NCBI GenBank assembly: GCA_934047225.1
Contig: OW203989.1
Location: 14,855,977-14,919,976, forward strand
DNA from: Ypsolopha sequella
Lineage: Eukaryota > Arthropoda > Insecta > Lepidoptera > Ypsolophidae
DNA: 64,000 nt
Direction of reading: 5' to 3'
Shown here piece after piece: positions 57,809-64,000 of this stretch. Within the stretch, counting starts at the first letter, position 1, and each line of letters opens with the position of its first letter. The translations under genes and the position numbers were made by a program. The notes under the pieces were generated by a model. That model saw nothing but the letters and a program-made list of their open reading frames with translations. It made no database searches and was not told the DNA's origin.

Positions 57809-59580
57809 AATACGAGTACAATAATATTAAGAGCAAATTCAAATTTAAATAGTCTATTTTGGAAAGTAGGTATACATAACATACCTTTTACAAGTCAAAT
57901 TTATGCAATTCAAATGATAGGTAAAATACTAATAGCACAGTATAAGGAAGTATACAGTATTCTATCTTCATACAAACAGGCTGAAACCAACCCCTCCCAA
58001 AACTCGGTTCAACTGAGTTGACGACAGTCGCGGTCGCACCGCAGTTACGTACGCACGTTGCTACGTTGACACCGTTTTCCGTAAATTATGTTATATGTTG
58101 TGCATTGTATGACTGTTTAAATACAACTCTATTGGATCCAGAACTGACATTTTCAAATACGTAAACAGTCATTTGGCAGCCCTAGCGAGTATTTAGGCAC
58201 CGAGCGGCCGTAGGTACTGATTTCAAGGACACCGCTCAGTTAAACTACTGTCTACTTCCTTTTACGGTGCTAATAGGTTACATGTATAAATACATGTCTA
58301 ACTCCGCCCATTTGATTAGTCTTGCTAAGAAGAAGAGCAAGAAATATTTTTACCTCTTCTCTTTTTTATAATGTCTGTTACATACTAAAACTTATACTAT
58401 ACAAAGTACTTAAAGGATAAGAAAATACAAGACAGCAGGAATTTAAGGTAGTGAAAAAAAAATGTATCTTTGTCTACGTGTCTCATATAGTCCATTTCTT
58501 TTACAGTCCGTAATTAATTAATAGGATGATTCATAAGTTAGAAAATTATACTAAATTATAAATTACTATTATGACAAATATCACTATGATACAATGTTTT
58601 ACCATCATCCAAATATCCTTATTCTCTGACAAAGTCAGGATCTCCTTTGGAGGTTTATTGTGAAATGTTATATCATGCCCTACGAAAGAGGTACTCACTT
58701 TGGCAAGTCTGGTTATTGGAAAAGCCAGTTTATGTATCGTGGGTCTACACCATTTTACCCGATATTACGAGGTACTAATGCGTTTTGCGATGCAATCTGT
58801 TTTAAATTGAGACATCTCCGTTCCGTCCACAACGTGTGGTTTGAGAATGGAACTGGAATGATTCCGAAGAATTTATTAAATTCATTTTCAATCTAGCTGC
58901 AATGAAGCTAGAAAATAACGAGAACAAAATTATCTCATAATAAATACAAATACCAACTGTTTTTTAACAAATTGTTCTAATAATTTATTTAAAATCGTTC
59001 ATATTTTTGTAACTTTAAAAGCGTTTTTTATAATGTAACCTTGTCAAACTTTAATATTGATGGCGTCAGCTTTGAAATATATTGATATATTTTTTGTATG
59101 TTAAATACGGCACGTGAGTTCTACCTACACTTGACTGTTTATTAAAGAGCTCTGACTATCTGGTGCGGCTTAGGAATGCTAATGTCTCGAAATCTCTCTA
59201 TTTGTATTAAAATTCATAGAATATGAGGTAGGTAGGTACTCAAAAACAGAAAACAATTCCCATAGCTTAGTTTCAAAAAGTTTTTTTATTTCTTTTCAGA
59301 GAATATACGCCATTTTATACGCCATACACCATTATCAAAACTATCATCAGTTTTCATAATTATGGTATATAGTTTAATCATAATTTTATAATGATTTTTT
59401 AATAGAATTTTCAGATATGATGTCACCTGGGGAATTTTAGGCATGATACTGATTGCGGGGTTTGCTTTGATTATAAAAAAAATGATCTGTCTCTATCTGT
59501 CTTCTCAGCTGTCATTCATCTGTGAAATCCGTAAAGCGAGTAAAATTAACTCGCTCTACGGTGAAATCAGTCGGAAGCAA
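57809..59580. other. Mostly non-coding, one unassigned frame
   Basis: No repeats are recognised. A frame at about 58667-58896 is described separately. Confidence 0.4.
58675..58896 (+). CDS. Unidentified coding-like segment
   Basis: From the ATG at 58675 the frame gives MPYERGTHFGKSGYWKSQFM, YRGSTPFYPILRGTNAFCDA, and then a segment ending PKNLLNSFSI and a stop. The first 45 residues have balanced composition (Gly, Tyr, Phe, Arg) unlike chance AT-rich frames. I do not recognise the family. It could be an exon or a transposon fragment, and could equally be chance. Confidence 0.2.
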   Translation: MPYERGTHFGKSGYWKSQFMYRGSTPFYPILRGTNAFCDAICFKLRHLRSVHNVWFENGTGMIPKNLLNSFSI

Positions 59581-59970
59581 TATATCTAAATATATAAAAC
59601 AAAGTCGTGTTAGTTACACCACTTATAACTCAAGATCGGCTGGACCGATGTTAGTTATCTCTTTTTTGGTGGATTCTTCTCCGCTCCGAATAGCAGAATA
59701 AGTAATAAAATATCGGATAAGTTATCTAATAACAATAAATTAATTAATTAATTTTACGAATGCAAACAGCATGTGGTGCCATCTGTTAAATATAAAAAAA
59801 CACCGGTGGCACCACAGTCGCAATGCAATTTGACAGCTCAAAGTGCAAAGACAACAAACCAGCAGCCGTCAAATTGAAAAAAAAATCGTATTGCGTATCG
59901 ATTGCTTGAGGTTATGTACCGGTCGGTCGGTTGGATTGTTTTGTTGTTTTGGAGAAGTACCTAATTAACA

Positions 59971-60099
59971 ATGCCGCGACCAAGAAGATCTAATATTTCC
60001 CAACAAAGCCGTAATGCAGTTAGGCTGCGGAACAGGGCGAATCAATCAACTGAAGAAGACCAAGAAATCGCCTCAAAGCCTCAAATCTGTGGCGCTATG
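59971..60099 (+). pseudogene. Helitron Rep/helicase N-terminal stub
   Basis: The ATG at 59971 opens 42 codons: MPRPRRSNISQQSRNAVRLR, NRANQSTEEDQE and on to a stop. The MPRxRRS start and Arg-rich stretch are typical Helitron protein N-termini. After about codon 38 the sequence passes into the helicase C-terminal part in a different frame, marking the deletion junction near 60085. Confidence 0.75.
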
Positions 60100-60935
60100 T
60101 GAAGAAACTTCAGCTCACAGAAAACATGAGAGTTACATTGCTGAACGATCCATCTGCTGAAGAATTCTCCAAGCAATTGCTGGCTATTGGTAATGGTTGT
60201 GTTCCTGTCGACAAATCGAACTGATTGATTTCGTTTCCTCCAAATTTTTGCAATTTCGTGTCATCAAAAGACGAGCTCATCAACCAAGTGTTCCGGAACA
60301 TCATTGCTAACCACAAAAACAATAAATGGTTGAGTGAGCGAGCCATTTTGGCGGCTAAGAACAAAGATGTGGATGACTTAAATGTTGAAATTCAGAATCA
60401 AATTGTTGGTACGCTGCATTCATTTAAATCTATTGACAGTGTAACAAACGTAGACGAAGCTACCAACTATCCGACTGAATTTTTAAACTCCTTGGATGTG
60501 CCTGGCTTACCACCGCATAATTTACGACTTAAGGTTGGCTCAGTAGTCATCATGCTACGAAATCTCAACCAACCAAAATTATGCAACGGTACGCGTTTGG
60601 TGATTGGAAAACTGATGGTGAATGTGATACACGCGACGATACTCAAAGGAAAATTCAAAGGTGAGGAAGTTCTCATTCCGAGGATTCCGATGATCCCAAC
60701 CGATTTACCCTTTGAGTTCAAGCGAATTCAATTTGCGATCCGTCTTGCATTCGTCATGACGATTAATAAGTCACAAGGACAATCCTTGAGTGTTTGTGGT
60801 CTAAATCTAGAAAATGCATGTTATTCTCATGGTCAATTGTATGTGGCATGTTCACGTGTCGGCAAAACATCAGCTTTATTTGTTTTTGCGCCGGATAACA
60901 AAACAAAAAATGTTGTATATCAGAAAGTGCTTTAA
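60087..60935 (+). pseudogene. Helitron (PIF1-like) helicase C-terminal fragment
   Basis: In one frame from 60087 the sequence reads LWRYVKKLQLTENMRV, passes an in-frame TGA at 60222-60224, and continues to a normal stop after 60932. Recognisable blocks are NKDVDDLNVEIQNQ, GSVVIMLRNLNQPKLCNGTR (near 60540-60600), the late helicase motif AFVMTINKSQGQSL (near 60750-60790) and LYVACSRVG (near 60838-60866), as in PIF1-family helicases of Helitrons. Walker A and B motifs and the Rep nuclease are absent. The ORF after the stop has no proper ATG near its beginning, so I treat it as a pseudogene. Confidence 0.88.
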
Positions 60936-62300
60936 CATGCAGTATCGCAATATTGGCGCTAGAGAGAAGAGGCCTAATGTGTAAAATGTAAAAAAAAATC
61001 CACAATTTACTTAATTTTTATTGTTAATGTATTAGGTACCTAAGTATTAGGCTCAAGATGTATAAATAACCCAATACCTGGTATGTGTACTAAGTGAATA
61101 TTTAACATCTAAAGAAGAATGGCAGGCTCAGTACCCAGCTAATAAGACATCGTTGGAGACTCAAGTTTCTCTGTGTTATAAAGGTCAAGTTTGGAGTGTA
61201 ATATTTCAGTTTAGAATATATTTTTAGAACTTCGGGAACAAAAATAAGTAAAATCATTCTATGTAGGTAACAAAACGCGATTCGTAATATCTCAGTAGCA
61301 ATAAAGAAACGTATAATAGATCTATAATAGCCACTAACTATTATTGTCTTACGTCAAACGTCATTGCTGGCCTTGGACGAAAGAAGTAGAAAGAGTTTAA
61401 GGCGATTACCGTCGCCAAATTAGCAGCTCGACGTTTGTCTGTACGAATATCGACGGAAACGACATTGAAATAACGTTCAAATTAGTGCACAATGCGTGGT
61501 GGCTGTTACGACGCTCGCTGCGTCCTTGAAAGGGCGAAATAGGAGAAAATAATACTTTTCACATGGGCGTCATTGTTCAATTGAATAATTCTATGTTACA
61601 TTTATAGCTATCAAGTTTATCTATTTATCAAAGCATAAATGAATTAAATCGCCTAAGCCACTTAGGAGCAGTAAGAAATTCAAGCCAAAAAACACCATTC
61701 AGTTGAAACAATTTTTCATATAGAAGTTTTGGTGGTACGAAAAATAAAAATGTTGCATATGTTGTCCTAGAGTTGGTAATCCATAATGCATTTTTTCAAT
61801 ATTTTTGGTTTGGCCATAAAAGAGGAGTAGGCTTTAGAAATTACCCATTTTGCGGTATTAAGGGCCTTAAACCAAGAGTTTCATTCACCTGAGTTGCTGG
61901 CAGCCACTCTCTGTGAAATGACAGATGACATTTGCATTTACGGCAAAGTACAAAAGAGGTTGGTTATTAATTCGATCCTTACGTATTAATGTACAGTGTT
62001 TTGATATCATTAAATAACATCTAAGCCCCAAGTTTTAAAAAGATACTGCGATTACCTTTTTTCTTAGTTATTCCAAGAACTATTATTTCTGCATATTTTC
62101 AATACCCTACGCTAAGCCTAACAACGGTACTGAAACTACATGGGTCCCTGCCATTCTTTTTTTGCAATGGCAAGCAAGAAAACATTTCTGTATTTGCAAA
62201 AAAAGTTGTATTAATGTTATTACCTTAATGAAATCCTAAATTAAGTTTAACTAAAGTTAACACGATATTATTAGACTGTTAGGCGGAACGAAGTTCGCCG
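60936..62300. other. Helitron 2 non-coding 3' part
   Basis: It contains a family B relative at about 61440-61590 ('cgaatatcgacggaaacgac', 'aggagaaaataatact'). No other coding region is visible. Confidence 0.5.
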
Positions 62301-62610
62301 GGTGAGCTAGTTATAAAATAATCTTGATAGCAAAGGACACATTTTCTCAAGTGACGTCACACGAATTCAAATGGAAGTTGCAGCTATTTCGTAAAAATAT
62401 TCATCCTCATGAGGTTTTCGAGAATGTTTTTCGAATTAACACACCTTTACATAATTTAATCTAAGGGAATTCTTATTTTATTACCAAATACTACAGTATA
62501 TAGGTAAACACCTTTTGTAGTAAAAATTATTTACTATAAATTAAATTAAATAAAATAAAATAAATAAACAATATACATAAACATACATAATAAATATGTT
62601 ATTTTATATA

Positions 62611-62864
62611 CAACGTGTAACAGAAAGGTGTAACCATATTTGAAGAGCTTATTCAGTCAATGGTATAGAACAACTTTTACTATGGAGCCAACCCCAAAAT
62701 CTCAAAAAAAATCTGCCCTTCCACACATTTCGGCCGAGCGATTTTTCTGTGAAACAGTAAAAATTTTTTTTCGAGATACAGGTTTTGTTCCATAATAAAA
62801 GTTGTTCTATACCATTGACTGAATAAGCTCTTCAAATATGGTTACACCTTTCTGTTACACGTTG
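62611..62864. mobile_element. MITE of the CAACGTGTAACAG family, copy 2
   Basis: The terminal inverted repeats are about 73 bp and nearly perfect: 'caacgtgtaacagaaaggtg', 'aagagcttattcagtcaatg' and 'tatagaacaacttttactat' are mirrored at the right end. Flanks are TATA on both sides. A diverged copy is at 33138-33397. Confidence 0.8.
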
Positions 62865-64000
62865 TATATTGATGTTATATACAATAACATAGTAATATTA
62901 ATGTTCTTTTAAATAAATCTACATAATTCTCTCACAAGAAAATTTACACACACTACAGACAGATATCAATTACCAATTAATTTCAACCAGGTTGTTAGTA
63001 AAATATTTAATTGATTTTTTAAACTATACCTGTAATGTACTAACATTAACTTGTTCTCAATTCACTAACGTAAATTTGTACATACCTACCTACCTAAATT
63101 ATTAATATTGGAACCCCAAATACAGATACATGAAACATGACTAGGCATTTTACACACACTTTACACGCAAATTTAGACCGTAACTACATTACCGTACGGT
63201 TCTATTTTCGTCACACATGCAATTTGTCATGAAATCCCTTCACGGTTTTAGTGTCTGGTAGGCCTTATTAATGGCGCTACCTGCATCGTGACTAAGATGG
63301 ATGAGGAGAGCCCTGACCTTGTGTTGACCTGCCATCTTCCTCTGACACCCTGGTATTTATTTCTGGACCGCAAACACGCATGTAATGAACAGAATTGTAA
63401 GTAATTACTTGGAAAAGCGTTATTTGTTGCGAAATCTCGGAAAGACAGATTTGTTGTGTCTGAATGTCTGAGGCTTACTCGGAAGTTGAAAGTAAAAGGA
63501 AGTGAAGACAAGATAGACACAGGAAAAAATAATAATAAACCTTCCCTTTTGCGGTAGTAGGTATTCTTACCTTTATTTTTGTAAGTTGTTGTTTTAGAAA
63601 TGAAACGATTTTTACGTATTGTTGTTTTGTAGGTATATTTTTGTTCTAGGAATAAAACCATTTTTACATGCGAGTATTTCGTATTTGTACGAAAATATCG
63701 TTTATATTCTGAACTCCAGGATTTCTCTTTGGAAGTGCAAATGTAAGACCTAGAAGTTTGAAGTTATCATTTTGTATTCAAGCTGCATAACTTAGGTGCA
63801 GCTCACAGTTTGGCTTGCGTTTTCAACTCTCAACTGTGTTGAATAAGCCAGTTCAATATTAGAATAAGCATTACTGTAAATCTCTTGATGCAAACAAGAG
63901 AGAAAGAGTGCCAAAATGTTAAAGTGTTTTGATAATTTATATAAAATAGGATCAAAGTTTAAAAAGTTTTACAGACCGTTACCCAAAACTATGAATATCA
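62865..64000. other. Non-coding end of window
   Basis: A minus-strand open frame at 63248-63661 has no recognisable domain, and I do not call it a gene. The rest is AT-rich. Confidence 0.4.

Larger units (their letters stand above)
59585..62310 (+). mobile_element. Helitron 2, internally deleted (2726 bp)
   Basis: The 5' end TCTAAATATATAAAACAAAG is followed by 'gtcgtgttagttacaccact', a known lepidopteran Helitron start. The 3' end is a hairpin formed by 'ggcggaacgaagttcgcc' followed by 'gggtgagctag', with CTAG at 62307-62310. A at 59584 and T at 62311 flank it. It carries the first codons of the Rep/helicase protein joined directly to the last third of the helicase, so everything between was lost in one internal deletion. 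Confidence 0.87.

Noticed and set aside
57634..57882. 82-codon minus-strand frame
   Set aside because: It lies across a tRNA-derived SINE; its apparent peptide is the usual read-through of such SINEs.
63248..63661. 137-codon minus-strand frame
   Set aside because: The composition looks like read-through of AT-rich non-coding sequence; no motif or neighbour supports it.

Overview
The window looks like intergenic chromosome sequence from a moth or butterfly (Lepidoptera). It is AT-rich, has no operons or bacterial signals, and is crowded with repeat types familiar from lepidopteran genomes: Helitrons inserted between A and T and ending CTAG, tRNA-derived SINEs, interspersed elements carrying the 'aagtgcgagt' and 'gggttccgta' motifs, RTE-type LINE tails and many fold-back (MITE) elements. 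Assignment to Lepidoptera rests on recognising these repeat motifs, not on a species-specific gene.

Only one clear host gene is visible: an uninterrupted 431-codon plus-strand frame at 34483-35778 for a tubulin polyglutamylase of the TTLL1 type. Immediately downstream (36587-42956) lies a complete BEL/Pao LTR retrotransposon on the minus strand. It has identical 173-bp LTRs, a primer-binding site, a polypurine tract and one open gag-pol frame, but no matching target-site duplication.

Everything else is mainly repeat strata. 1-5 kb: weak AT-rich repeats and the first copy of a roughly 410-bp dispersed repeat. 6.6-10.9 kb: nested SINE/LINE-like pieces inside a possible TIR unit. 10.9-11.3 kb: a TTAA-flanked fold-back. 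13.8-17.1 kb: a TTAA-flanked TIR element split by a Helitron (14020-16440), which holds decayed Rep-protein pieces and, on the opposite strand, a broken zinc-ribbon gene. 18.6-24 kb: further fold-backs, a perfect 56-bp inverted repeat and LINE scraps. 25.5-30 kb: a SINE, a 133-bp tandem repeat, a local duplication that preserves both the filled and empty site of a Harbinger-like MITE, and a MITE inserted in a MITE. 31-33.7 kb: a GC-rich inverted module and two adjacent MITEs. 43-44.5 kb: a fold-back carrying an RTE LINE tail. 44.6-49.4 kb: mostly featureless. 49.4-50.3 kb: a fold-back holding a 39-bp minisatellite. 52.9-55.2 kb: a truncated retroelement and a TIR unit with a tyrosine-recombinase-like pseudogene. 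59.6-62.3 kb: a second, internally deleted Helitron with a helicase C-terminus.

The genes do not form a pathway. The value of the window lies in its nested insertions, which give a relative history of transposition, and in two broken protein-coding segments carried by mobile elements: a double CxxC zinc ribbon and a recombinase core-binding domain.
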